A model generated the notes under the pieces. That model did not search any database. It saw only the letters and a program-made list of their open reading frames with translations, and was not told where the DNA came from. A DNA stretch of 27,875 nt, taken from positions 1 through 27,875 of the forward strand of contig JBLNBZ010000067.1 in NCBI GenBank assembly GCA_050260355.1, in the 5' to 3' direction. How positions within the stretch are numbered: the stretch's first letter is position 1; each line of letters opens with the position of its first letter. The DNA comes from CADEFX01 sp050260355 (GTDB taxonomy: Bacteria > Pseudomonadota > Alphaproteobacteria > Rhizobiales > Hyphomicrobiaceae). The translations under genes were made by a program, and so were the position numbers. Positions 8,870 through 15,952 of the stretch are shown piece by piece.

Positions 8870-9166
8870 ATGAGCGAGCTGAAGATCGTCCGCGAGGACC
8901 ACCCCACGCGCGGCCGCTACGTCGCCACCATCGACGGCGTCGATGCCGAGGCGGAGCTCACCTACAGCCGCGCCAGCGACAAGCTCATCATCGCTGACCA
9001 TACCGGTGTGCCCGACGCCTTCCGCGGCCGTGGCGTGGCCCGCGCCCTCTTCGACCGGCTTGTGGCCGACGCCAGGGCCGGCGGGTACAAGATCGTGCCG
9101 CTCTGCCCGTTCGTGAATGCCGAGCGCCAGAAGCGCCCCGAGTGGAGCGACGTGTTCCAGGTTTGA
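8870..9166 (+). CDS. Small GNAT-like N-acetyltransferase, YjdJ type
   Basis: A 98 aa protein of the short Gcn5-related class (Acetyltransf_CG). The core shows the acetyl-CoA pyrophosphate loop in VPDAFRGRGVARALFD (about 46-61), then strand KIVPLCPFV with a conserved cysteine and the C-terminal RPEWSDVF segment that ends members of this family. The protein is thus complete even though a gene remnant begins right after it. GAGG lies about ten bases before the ATG. Targets of this class are poorly known. The gene sits 59 bases after the MatB-like gene on the same strand and may share its transcript. Confidence 0.83.
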   Translation: MSELKIVREDHPTRGRYVATIDGVDAEAELTYSRASDKLIIADHTGVPDAFRGRGVARALFDRLVADARAGGYKIVPLCPFVNAERQKRPEWSDVFQV

Positions 9167-9293
9167 CGCCGCGTCCCCACGCCGCGCGGGATATCGCGTT
9201 TGCCTCGGCCGGCACTTCCTGCAGGAGGATCATCCCGCCACCATCGGCCGCGAGGTGGCACGCTGGATTTCGGAAATCATTGCGAAAGGCTGA
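9163..9293 (+). pseudogene. Remnant of an alpha/beta-hydrolase C-terminus (haloalkane-dehalogenase-like)
   Basis: Translation of 9213-9293 reads HFLQEDHPATIGREVARWI and a few more residues before TGA. This is the catalytic-histidine end of haloalkane-dehalogenase-like alpha/beta hydrolases (compare the family pattern H-[FY]-LQED-x-P-x-x-IG-x-E-[IV]-ARW). Just upstream, the residues that should precede it are in another frame: 9163-9213 reads PHAARDIAFASAG. Joining the two at 9213 by restoring one base gives a continuous AGHFLQED, so a single-base deletion is likely. No upstream body of the hydrolase remains, because the GNAT-like gene occupies that place. This is a decayed fragment, not a functional gene. 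Confidence is moderate because the piece is short and assigned from memory of family motifs. Confidence 0.6.
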
Positions 9294-9318
9294 GCGCGCC
9301 GCGTACAGCCCGGCTCAG
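9290..9318. terminator. Stem-loop between convergent genes
   Basis: CTGAGC (9290-9295) and GCTCAG (9313-9318) pair across a GC-rich 17-base interval. The structure covers the remnant's TGA and the stop codon of the PaaK-like gene on the opposite strand, where a two-way terminator would be expected. There is no T-run on either side. Confidence 0.35.
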
Positions 9319-10547
9319 GTATAGGTCCGCTCGTCGGCAATCACCTTGCCGTCGTTGGGCAGCGACCCCGGCGCCACGATCTCCACCGCGCCCTTGAGCT
9401 TGGTGACTGCCTGCAGCGTCTCGGCGATGCGGTCCTTCAGGCCCTCCTCGGCCTGTGGCGCCTCGGCCCGCAGCGTCATCGTGTCCTGCTCACCTGCGCG
9501 GCCGACCACCAGCCGCAGGCGGCCCAGGCCTTGATGGCGTCTTGCGACCTCGGCCACATGCTCGGGGTGTACGAACATGCCTTTCACCTTGGTGGTCTGA
9601 TCGGCACGGCCGAGCCAGCCCTTGATGCGCATGTTGGTGCGCCCGCACGGGCTCGTCCCCGGGAGCACGGCCGACAGATCGCCGGTGGCGAACCGGATCA
9701 TCGGGTAGTCCCGATTGAAAGCGGTGACCACGACCTCGCCCACCTCCCCTGCCGGCACCGGATCCCCCGTTCCGGGCCGCACGATCTCGACGATAACGCC
9801 CTCGTCGACGATCATGCCTTCCAGCGCTTCGCTCTCGTAGGCGATGATGCCGAGGTCCGCTGTGGCGTAGGTCTGATAGGTGGCGATGCCGCGCTGCTTG
9901 TACTCCGCGCGAAGGGAGGGAAAGAGCGCGCCGCCGCCAACCGATGCCTTTTTGATCGACGAGGCGTCCTTACGCGCCTCCGTGGCCTTGTCGAGCAGGA
10001 TTTTCAGATAGTCCGGCACGCCGACGTAGACGGTCGGCTTCAGATGCTGGATCGCCTCGAGCTGCTGCTCGGTATTTCCGGGGCCCGCTGCAATCACGGT
10101 GCAGCCCAGCGCCCGCGCACCCGAATCGAGGATCCAGCCGCCGGGCGTCAGGTGGTAGGCGAACGTATTGTGCACGATGTCGCCCTTGCGGATGCCCGCG
10201 GCATAGAGCGCGCGCGCCGTGCGCCACCAGTCCTCGCCCAGTCCCTCCGGCTCGAAGATCGGCCCCGGCGACATGAAGATGCGCCCGCGCGCGCCGTCCG
10301 TGGCGAAGCCCCCGAAAGGCGGACGCGCCAACTGCAGCTCCTTCAACGAGGTCTTGCGCAGGATCGGCAGCTTCGCCAGCGCCTCGCGCGAGTTGACGCC
10401 CGCCGGCTCGACGCCCTTCAGATGCTCTCGCCAGCCCGGAGCCTTCTCCATGGCCATTCGCACAAGGTCCGGAAGCAGACCGAGCTGCGACTGCTCGCGC
10501 GCCTCCGGATCGCGTGTTTCGAGATGATCGTAGTGGTCGCCCGTCAT
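9315..10547 (-). CDS. PaaK-like adenylate-forming protein lacking the P-loop
   Basis: A 410 aa protein of the phenylacetate-CoA ligase (PaaK) superfamily. Aligned by eye with PaaK it keeps the overall order: N-terminal helix bundle, PILRKTSLKEL (61-71), a YHLTPGGWIL-type segment, LGCTVIAAG (147-155), YATADLG at the A5 position (227-233), RFATGDLS at the A7 position (about 285-292), hinge GRADQTTKVKGMFVHPEHV and a C-terminal NDGKV lysine. Where PaaK has SSGTTGKP, this protein has MSPGPIFEP (92-100), so the phosphate-binding loop is replaced. It is the last gene of the ABC operon, 55 bases after LivF. Activity on an aryl or other carboxylate is plausible. Loss or change of ATP use is also possible. 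Confidence 0.82.
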   Translation of the reverse strand: MTGDHYDHLETRDPEAREQSQLGLLPDLVRMAMEKAPGWREHLKGVEPAGVNSREALAKLPILRKTSLKELQLARPPFGGFATDGARGRIFMSPGPIFEPEGLGEDWWRTARALYAAGIRKGDIVHNTFAYHLTPGGWILDSGARALGCTVIAAGPGNTEQQLEAIQHLKPTVYVGVPDYLKILLDKATEARKDASSIKKASVGGGALFPSLRAEYKQRGIATYQTYATADLGIIAYESEALEGMIVDEGVIVEIVRPGTGDPVPAGEVGEVVVTAFNRDYPMIRFATGDLSAVLPGTSPCGRTNMRIKGWLGRADQTTKVKGMFVHPEHVAEVARRHQGLGRLRLVVGRAGEQDTMTLRAEAPQAEEGLKDRIAETLQAVTKLKGAVEIVAPGSLPNDGKVIADERTYT

Positions 10548-10602
10548 TGCGCGTGTTCTGCTCGTCAGATCCGATCGTTGGCGTCGGCACGCGTGCTTCG
10601 GT

Positions 10603-11457
10603 TTACGCCAGCCAGCGCTTGCGCCGCTTGTATTGCTTCACGTCGCGGAAGGACTTGCGCTCGCCCCCGGAGATGCCGAGGTAGAACTCCTTCACGTCGG
10701 CGTTCTCGCGCAGCTCCGCCGCGTCGCCATCCAGCACGACTCGCCCGTTCTCCAGAATATACCCGTAGGTGGCGTGCTTCAGCGCCATATTGGTGTTCTG
10801 CTCCGCCAACAGCACAGATACTCCCTGCTCCACGTTGAGACGCTTGACGATCTCGAAGATCTCCTCGACGAGCTGCGGCGCCAGCCCCATGGACGGCTCG
10901 TCGAGCAGCACCATCTTGGGCTTCGACATCAAAGCGCGACCGATCGCCGTCATCTGCTGCTCGCCCCCGGAGATATAGCCCGTGAGGCTTTGACGGCGCT
11001 CTTTCAGTCGCGGGAAGTAGCCATAGATCATCTCGAGGTCGCGCTTGACGGCCGCACTCCCCTCGCGGCGCGTGTAGGCGCCCGTCAGCAGGTTCTCCTC
11101 CACCGTCAGGTGGCGAAAGCAGTGCCGGCCCTCCATGACCTGAATGCACCCCCGGCGCACGAGATCGTTCGGCGTGAGCCGGTGCACCTCGGCGCCCTCG
11201 AACAGGATCGAGCCCTTGGTGACCTCGCCGCGCTCGGCATGGAGGAGGTTGGAAATGGCACGCAGCGTCGTCGTCTTGCCGGCGCCGTTGCCGCCCAGCA
11301 GCGCGACGATCCCGCCGCGCGGCACCGAGAGCGACACGCCCTTCAGCACCAGCACGACGTGGTTGTAGATCACCTCGATATTGTTAACGTCGAGGATCGG
11401 GGCCGGCTTGGCCGCCCCCGATCCCGGATCGCCATCGCTATGAGCTTGTCGCTGCAT
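10603..11457 (-). CDS. ABC transporter ATP-binding protein, LivF-like
   Basis: A 284 aa ATPase of a branched-chain-amino-acid-type (HAAT) importer. The ORF extends upstream into the binding-protein gene, but ATG 11457, with AGGA just before it, is the start, eight bases after the LivK-like stop. Seen: Walker A GGNGAGKTT (55-63), signature ISGGEQQM, Walker B MVLLDEPSMGLAP and the switch region VLLAEQN, where LivF-type proteins carry Gln rather than His. The 25-residue basic tail ending KRRKRWLA is longer than in E. coli LivF and seems typical of this transporter subgroup. It should pair with the LivG-like ATPase to drive uptake of the shared substrate. Confidence 0.92.
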   Translation of the reverse strand: MQRQAHSDGDPGSGAAKPAPILDVNNIEVIYNHVVLVLKGVSLSVPRGGIVALLGGNGAGKTTTLRAISNLLHAERGEVTKGSILFEGAEVHRLTPNDLVRRGCIQVMEGRHCFRHLTVEENLLTGAYTRREGSAAVKRDLEMIYGYFPRLKERRQSLTGYISGGEQQMTAIGRALMSKPKMVLLDEPSMGLAPQLVEEIFEIVKRLNVEQGVSVLLAEQNTNMALKHATYGYILENGRVVLDGDAAELRENADVKEFYLGISGGERKSFRDVKQYKRRKRWLA

Positions 11458-11465
11458 CGTTCCTG

Positions 11466-12803
11466 CTATTTGCAGTCGCGTGGCTTTAGGTTGTTCTCCT
11501 TGGCGTACTGCTCCGAGTCCGCCTTGATCAGGCTGGCAATGAGCTCGCGATCGGGCTCGTAGTATTTCGTCACGAGCTTCCAAGCCTTGCCGTCCCACTG
11601 CTGCAGCGCGACAAGCCCCGGGCCCTCGTGATTTGCGCACGTGACCTTCACCGGAATGGTGAAGCCCTCGAGCCCCAGCTCCTTGAGCCGCGCTTCGCTC
11701 ACCTCGAGGCTCTCGAAGGCGTCGCGCACATCCGGCGCCTTCACCTCCACCGAGCCCTTCTTCTGCATCGCATGCCGGATCGCCTCGGACGTCCACATCG
11801 CCGCAACCACGCCGCGGTTGTAGAGCACCTCGCCGACTCGATCCTTGAACGACGGCTCGATCGCTTTGCCCTTGTCGTAGATCAGCTTGATGATGTCCTG
11901 AATTGCCGGGAAGTTGGCGCCCGTGGCATGGAAGGTGCCGGAAAGGTAGCCTTTCGCCGCCTCACCCGTCGGACGCACATCTGGCTCGGCGCCCGACCAC
12001 CAGACGCCGATGAAGTGATCCATGGGGAATCGGATCGAGGCCGCCTCCTTGATGGAGACCTGGTTCATCACGCCCCAGCCCCACAGCAGCACCCAGTCGG
12101 GCTTATCCTGGCGGATCTGCAGCCAGACCGCCTTCTGCTCCTGACCTGGGCTGTCGACGGCGATGTCCTTGTACTCGAAGCCGTGCTTCTTGGAGAGCGC
12201 CTGCAGCGTCGGGATCGGCTCCTTGCCGTATGCCGAGTTGTGATAGACTAGCGTGATCTTCTTGCCCTTCAGCTTGTCCAACCCGCCTTCGCGCTCACCG
12301 ATGTATTTGACGAGCACCGACGCCTGGCTCCAGTAGGTCGCCGGGAAGTTGAAAACCCACTCGAACACGCGGCCGTCGGCCGCCGACGTGCGGCCGTAGC
12401 CCATCGAGAAGATCGGAATCTTGTCGGCGGAGGCCTTGGGAATGAGCTGGTACGTGATGCCGGTCGAGAGCGGCTGGTACACGAGCGCGCCTGAGGGCCC
12501 GACGCCCTTCGTCTTCTCGTAGCACTCCACGCCCTGCTGTGTGTTGTAGGCCGTCTCGCACGGCACGAGCTTGATCTTTGCGCACTGCCCAGGCTTGAGG
12601 CAGATGCCGCCGTCACGCTCGTTGAGCATCATGTAATAGTCGGAGTACCCGTTGGCGTAGGGAATGCCGCTCGGCGCGAAGGGGCCCGTGCGGTAGTCGA
12701 GCGTCGGGATGACGAGCTCGTACTGGGCCATGGCCGGCCCAGCGAGCAGGCCGCCGACCGCCACGCCGAGCGCAATGGCGCCGGCAGCTAGTTTTCGTCC
12801 CAT
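11466..12803 (-). CDS. ABC transporter substrate-binding protein, LivK-like
   Basis: A 445 aa periplasmic binding protein of the type I (Leu/Ile/Val, Peripla_BP_6) fold. ATG 12803 follows an excellent AAAGGAGG at 12811-12818, which rules out the longer ORF. The signal peptide is residues 1-26 (MGRKLAAGAIALG, cleavage after AMA), and the mature protein begins QYELVIPTLDYRTGPFAPSG. Six cysteines lie in the mature part, four of them clustered in the first 75 residues (ICLKPGQC, VPCE, VECYE), one in VTCANHEG and one next to the C-terminus. This suggests disulfides and a subgroup distinct from ordinary LivJ/LivK. It is longer than LivK (about 370 aa). The ligand is unknown; the operon's two CoA-ligase-like proteins point to a carboxylic acid. 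Confidence 0.92.
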   Translation of the reverse strand: MGRKLAAGAIALGVAVGGLLAGPAMAQYELVIPTLDYRTGPFAPSGIPYANGYSDYYMMLNERDGGICLKPGQCAKIKLVPCETAYNTQQGVECYEKTKGVGPSGALVYQPLSTGITYQLIPKASADKIPIFSMGYGRTSAADGRVFEWVFNFPATYWSQASVLVKYIGEREGGLDKLKGKKITLVYHNSAYGKEPIPTLQALSKKHGFEYKDIAVDSPGQEQKAVWLQIRQDKPDWVLLWGWGVMNQVSIKEAASIRFPMDHFIGVWWSGAEPDVRPTGEAAKGYLSGTFHATGANFPAIQDIIKLIYDKGKAIEPSFKDRVGEVLYNRGVVAAMWTSEAIRHAMQKKGSVEVKAPDVRDAFESLEVSEARLKELGLEGFTIPVKVTCANHEGPGLVALQQWDGKAWKLVTKYYEPDRELIASLIKADSEQYAKENNLKPRDCK

Positions 12804-12810
12804 GTCGTTT

Positions 12811-12818
12811 CCTCCTTT
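12811..12818 (-). promoter_or_regulatory. Strong ribosome binding site of the LivK-like gene
   Basis: On the minus strand this reads AAAGGAGG, seven bases before ATG 12803. It is the best Shine-Dalgarno match in the operon, fitting the high expression expected of a binding protein, and it fixes the start codon. Confidence 0.8.
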
Positions 12819-12859
12819 TGCGTCCATTTGCTCTTCGATGCGGTGGGCTCCGCGCCGTC

Positions 12860-13936
12860 TCAGTGCGGATAAGGCCATAGCCGCAGCTTCTCCTTGATGG
12901 TTTGCCACAGCCGCGCGAGGCCATGCGGCTCGAGAATCAGGAACAGGATGATCAGCATCCCGAGCACGATCAGCTGTGCATGCTGGGCGACAACGGCGCT
13001 CACACCGAGCCCCTCGATGAAGAGCAGCCGCAGAAACAGCGGCAGCAGCACCAGGAAGCCCGCGCCCAGAAACGAGCCCATGATCGTGCCGAGGCCGCCG
13101 ATGATGATCATGAACAGCACATTGAACGAAGGCTGGATGCCGAAGGTCTCGCCGGCCTCCGCGGCGCCCAGATAGATGGAGAACAGCATGGCCCCGGCCA
13201 CGCCGATGTAGAAAGAGCTGACACCGAACGCAGAGAGCTTGGTCTGCAAAGGCCTGATGCCCATCAGCTCTGCTGCAATGTCCATGTCACGGATGGCCAT
13301 CCACGCGCGTCCGAGCCGGCCGCGCACCATGTTTTTGGCCGCAAGCGCCAGCAGGACGACTATGGAAAGCGTGAGCAGGTATTTCGCCACGTCGCCGGCG
13401 TGAGGACCCGTCACCGTAAAGCCCAGCATGTCGCGCGGCGGAACGGAGATCTGGCCCGTGCTCGAATAGTTCCGGAGCCAGCCCCACTTGTAGAACAGCC
13501 AGACCAGGAAGAACTGCGCGGCCAGCGTTGCCACCGCCAGGTAGAAGCCCTTGATCCTCAGGCTCGGCAGCCCGAACAGCATGCCGACCGCTGCCGTGAT
13601 CAGTCCCGAGGCGAGGAAGACGGCGACGATGTTGAGCTCGGGGAACGCCGTCATCAGCTTGAAGGCCGAGTAGGCGCCCACGCCCATGAACGCACCGGTG
13701 CCGAGCGAGACCTGGCCGCAGTAGCCGGTCAGGATGTTCAGTCCGAGCGCCGCCAGCGAATAGATGAGAAACGGCAGCCAGACTGCGTTGAGCGTGAAAT
13801 CGGTCAGCGTGAAGGGCACGACGAAAAACGCAACCGCCAACAGGGCGAAAACCCCGATCCGGTCCTGGCGGATCGGAAAGATCGCCTGGTCTGCCGCGTA
13901 GCTCGTCTTGAATTGTCCTGCCTCGCGATAGAACAT
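12860..13936 (-). CDS. ABC transporter permease, LivM-like
   Basis: A 358 aa inner-membrane permease of the LivM branch. It has about ten hydrophobic segments. The conserved LGLNILTGYCGQVSLGTGAFMGVGAY stretch (about 64-90, given only by its ends) matches the LivM N-terminal signature, and GRAWMAIRDMDIAAELMGI is the cytoplasmic loop that contacts the ATPase. GGLGTIMGSFLGA near residue 280 is also characteristic. The start ATG 13936 has GGAG five bases upstream, inside the nine-base gap after the LivH-like stop. Translation of the two permeases is therefore probably coupled. Together they form the channel for the substrate delivered by the LivK-like protein. Confidence 0.93.
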   Translation of the reverse strand: MFYREAGQFKTSYAADQAIFPIRQDRIGVFALLAVAFFVVPFTLTDFTLNAVWLPFLIYSLAALGLNILTGYCGQVSLGTGAFMGVGAYSAFKLMTAFPELNIVAVFLASGLITAAVGMLFGLPSLRIKGFYLAVATLAAQFFLVWLFYKWGWLRNYSSTGQISVPPRDMLGFTVTGPHAGDVAKYLLTLSIVVLLALAAKNMVRGRLGRAWMAIRDMDIAAELMGIRPLQTKLSAFGVSSFYIGVAGAMLFSIYLGAAEAGETFGIQPSFNVLFMIIIGGLGTIMGSFLGAGFLVLLPLFLRLLFIEGLGVSAVVAQHAQLIVLGMLIILFLILEPHGLARLWQTIKEKLRLWPYPH

Positions 13937-13945
13937 CGCTTCTCC

Positions 13946-15082
13946 TCAGATCCGCTCGATGATCTTTTCGCCGAACAGGCCCTGCGGCCTGACGAGAAGG
14001 AACAGCAGCGCCAGCATGTAGGCGAACCAGTTCTCAACAGCACCGCCCACGAGCGGGCCGAAATAGACCTCCGCCAGCTTCTCGCCGATGCCGATGATGA
14101 GACCCCCGACGATGGCGCCGGGGATCGACTCGAAGCCTCCCAGGATCAGCACGGGCAGCGCCTTCAGCGCGATCAGCGACAGGGAGAACTGGATGCCCGA
14201 CTTCGCACCCCACATGATGCCGGCCACGAGCGCCACGATGCCGGCCACCGACCACACGATCACCCAGATCGTCTGCAGCGAGATGCCGACGGAAAGGGCG
14301 GCCTGATGATCGTCGGCGACGGCTCTCAGCGCACGGCCGATCCGGGTCTTCTGGAAGAAGATGGCGAGCACCACCACCAGCACCGTGGCCACGATCGCCG
14401 CCGCGATCTCGAGCTTCTCGACGTAGAGGCCGAAGTTGTCGAGCAGCCAGTCGCTGGCGCCGTCCGGAAGCCCCACATCGACCTTCTTGACGTCCGAGCC
14501 CCAGATCGTGTCGCCGGCACCCTCCAGCACGTAGGCGAGGCCCAGCGTCGCCATGAACAGGATGATCTGCTCCTGGTTGACCAAATGGCGCAGCACATAC
14601 CGCTCGATGATGTAGGCGAGCAGGATCATGACGAGGATCGTTGCCGGGATCGCGACCCACGCCGGCATGGCCCAGTGAGCGTCGATCGGCTTGTCGAACG
14701 GCAACACGTGCAGGCCGAGACGCGGCGCGATCATCGCCAGGAGCAGAGCGCAGGCCACGAATAGCAGCGCGGCGCTCGGTAGCGTTGCAGGTGAGCCCCG
14801 CATGCGGCGCACCAGCCGCTGGACGAGATGGACCAGCACCGCGCCAGCCATCACCGCGGCCGCGTTCAGGAACCACGGCGGAAACGAGTTGACCTGGAAC
14901 GTGAACGGAGTCGTTCCCGACATGAAGCCGACCACGGTCAGGCCGGCAAACAGCGCCATCACGCCTTGCGAGAAATTGAAGATGCCCGAGGCCTTGTAGA
15001 TCAGCACGAAACCCAGTGCGACCAGGGCGTACATGATCCCGGTCAGAAGCCCGCTCACCACCGTCTCGATAAAAAACATCAT
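13946..15082 (-). CDS. ABC transporter permease, LivH-like
   Basis: A 378 aa permease, larger than E. coli LivH (about 308 aa). The N-terminus TGIMYALVALGFVLIYKASGIFNFSQG is LivH-like in pattern (cited here by its ends). About 70 extra residues follow (roughly 60-130), holding two additional hydrophobic segments around a basic RLVRRMRG. After them the usual IIERYVLRHLV, QILFMATLG-like segment, GRALRAVADDHQAA coupling loop and GGFESIPGAIVGG appear. The start could also be TTG 15091 or ATG 15079. ATG 15082 was taken for its GAG-type ribosome site. It follows the LivG-like gene by 36 bases. Confidence 0.92.
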   Translation of the reverse strand: MMFFIETVVSGLLTGIMYALVALGFVLIYKASGIFNFSQGVMALFAGLTVVGFMSGTTPFTFQVNSFPPWFLNAAAVMAGAVLVHLVQRLVRRMRGSPATLPSAALLFVACALLLAMIAPRLGLHVLPFDKPIDAHWAMPAWVAIPATILVMILLAYIIERYVLRHLVNQEQIILFMATLGLAYVLEGAGDTIWGSDVKKVDVGLPDGASDWLLDNFGLYVEKLEIAAAIVATVLVVVLAIFFQKTRIGRALRAVADDHQAALSVGISLQTIWVIVWSVAGIVALVAGIMWGAKSGIQFSLSLIALKALPVLILGGFESIPGAIVGGLIIGIGEKLAEVYFGPLVGGAVENWFAYMLALLFLLVRPQGLFGEKIIERI

Positions 15083-15118
15083 CGGGCTCAAATCCGGCCG
15101 AGGCCGGCTCCAACACTG

Positions 15119-15952
15119 CTAATGCGACAGGCCCAGATACGCGTCGATGACGCGCTGGTCGCGCTGAACCTCATCGGGCGTTCCGTCTGCGATCTTGCGG
15201 CCGTACTCCAGCACCACCACGCGATCCGACAGATCCATGACGACGCCCATGTCGTGCTCGATCAGCGCGATGGTGGTCCCGAGCTGGTCGTTGACCGTCA
15301 GGATGAAGCGCGACATGTCCTTCTTCTCTTCGAGGTTCATGCCGGCCATCGGCTCGTCGAGCAGCAGCAGATCGGGCTCCATGGCCAGGGCGCGTCCGAG
15401 CTCGACGCGCTTCTGCAGGCCATAGGGGAGCTTGCCGACCGGCATCTTGCGGATGTGCTGGATCTCGAGAAAGTCGATGATCTTCTCCACCGTCGCGCGG
15501 TGCTCGATCTCCTCGCGTCGCGCTGGTCCCCAGTACAGCGCCTGCCAGAGCAGGCCGCGCCTCATCTTCAGCGTCCGGCCCGCCATGATGTTGTCGAGCG
15601 TCGTCATGCCGCGAAACAACGCCACGTTCTGGAACGTGCGCGAGATGCCCTGGCTGGCCGCAAGGTAAGGCCGCATATCCTGGCGTCGCTTGCCCTTGAA
15701 CGTGATCGTGCCCTGTTGCGGATGATAGAAGCCGTTGATGACGTTGAGCATCGATGTCTTGCCGGCGCCGTTCGGGCCGATGATGGCACGGATCTCGCCC
15801 TTCCGGATGTCGAAGGACACGTCCGTAATGGCCTTCACGCCGCCGAAGGAGAGCGAAACGTTCTCGACGGAGAGCAGCACGTCGCCGATGCGCCGTCCGG
15901 CGACCGCTTCGCCGGCAATGGCGCTGGAAGTGACCTCGACGTCGGCTTTCAT
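15119..15952 (-). CDS. ABC transporter ATP-binding protein, LivG-like
   Basis: A 277 aa ATPase. Seen: Walker A GPNGAGKTS (59-67), Q-loop Gln108 in RTFQNVALF, an unusual but LivG-typical signature LPYGLQKR (175-182) in place of LSGGQ, Walker B LLLLDE (195-200), and switch His233 in LIEHDMG. The first 22 residues before VLLSVENVSLSF are an extra, probably flexible tail. The ATG overlaps the TGA of the preceding acyl-CoA synthetase by four bases (15949-15952), strong evidence that transporter and enzyme are translated together. It partners the LivF-like ATPase encoded 3.7 kb downstream. Confidence 0.93.
   Translation of the reverse strand: MKADVEVTSSAIAGEAVAGRRIGDVLLSVENVSLSFGGVKAITDVSFDIRKGEIRAIIGPNGAGKTSMLNVINGFYHPQQGTITFKGKRRQDMRPYLAASQGISRTFQNVALFRGMTTLDNIMAGRTLKMRRGLLWQALYWGPARREEIEHRATVEKIIDFLEIQHIRKMPVGKLPYGLQKRVELGRALAMEPDLLLLDEPMAGMNLEEKKDMSRFILTVNDQLGTTIALIEHDMGVVMDLSDRVVVLEYGRKIADGTPDEVQRDQRVIDAYLGLSH

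Noticed and set aside
9142..9324. 60-codon + strand open frame after the GNAT-like gene
   Set aside because: As a continuous protein it has no support. Only its middle part makes sense, as the first half of the frameshifted hydrolase relic.
12902..14764. 620-codon open frame on the + strand across the LivM and LivH genes
   Set aside because: It is antisense to two clear permease genes, is highly charged and low in complexity (many His, Asp, Arg, Gln), and shows no family motif. Such frames are expected opposite GC-rich genes.
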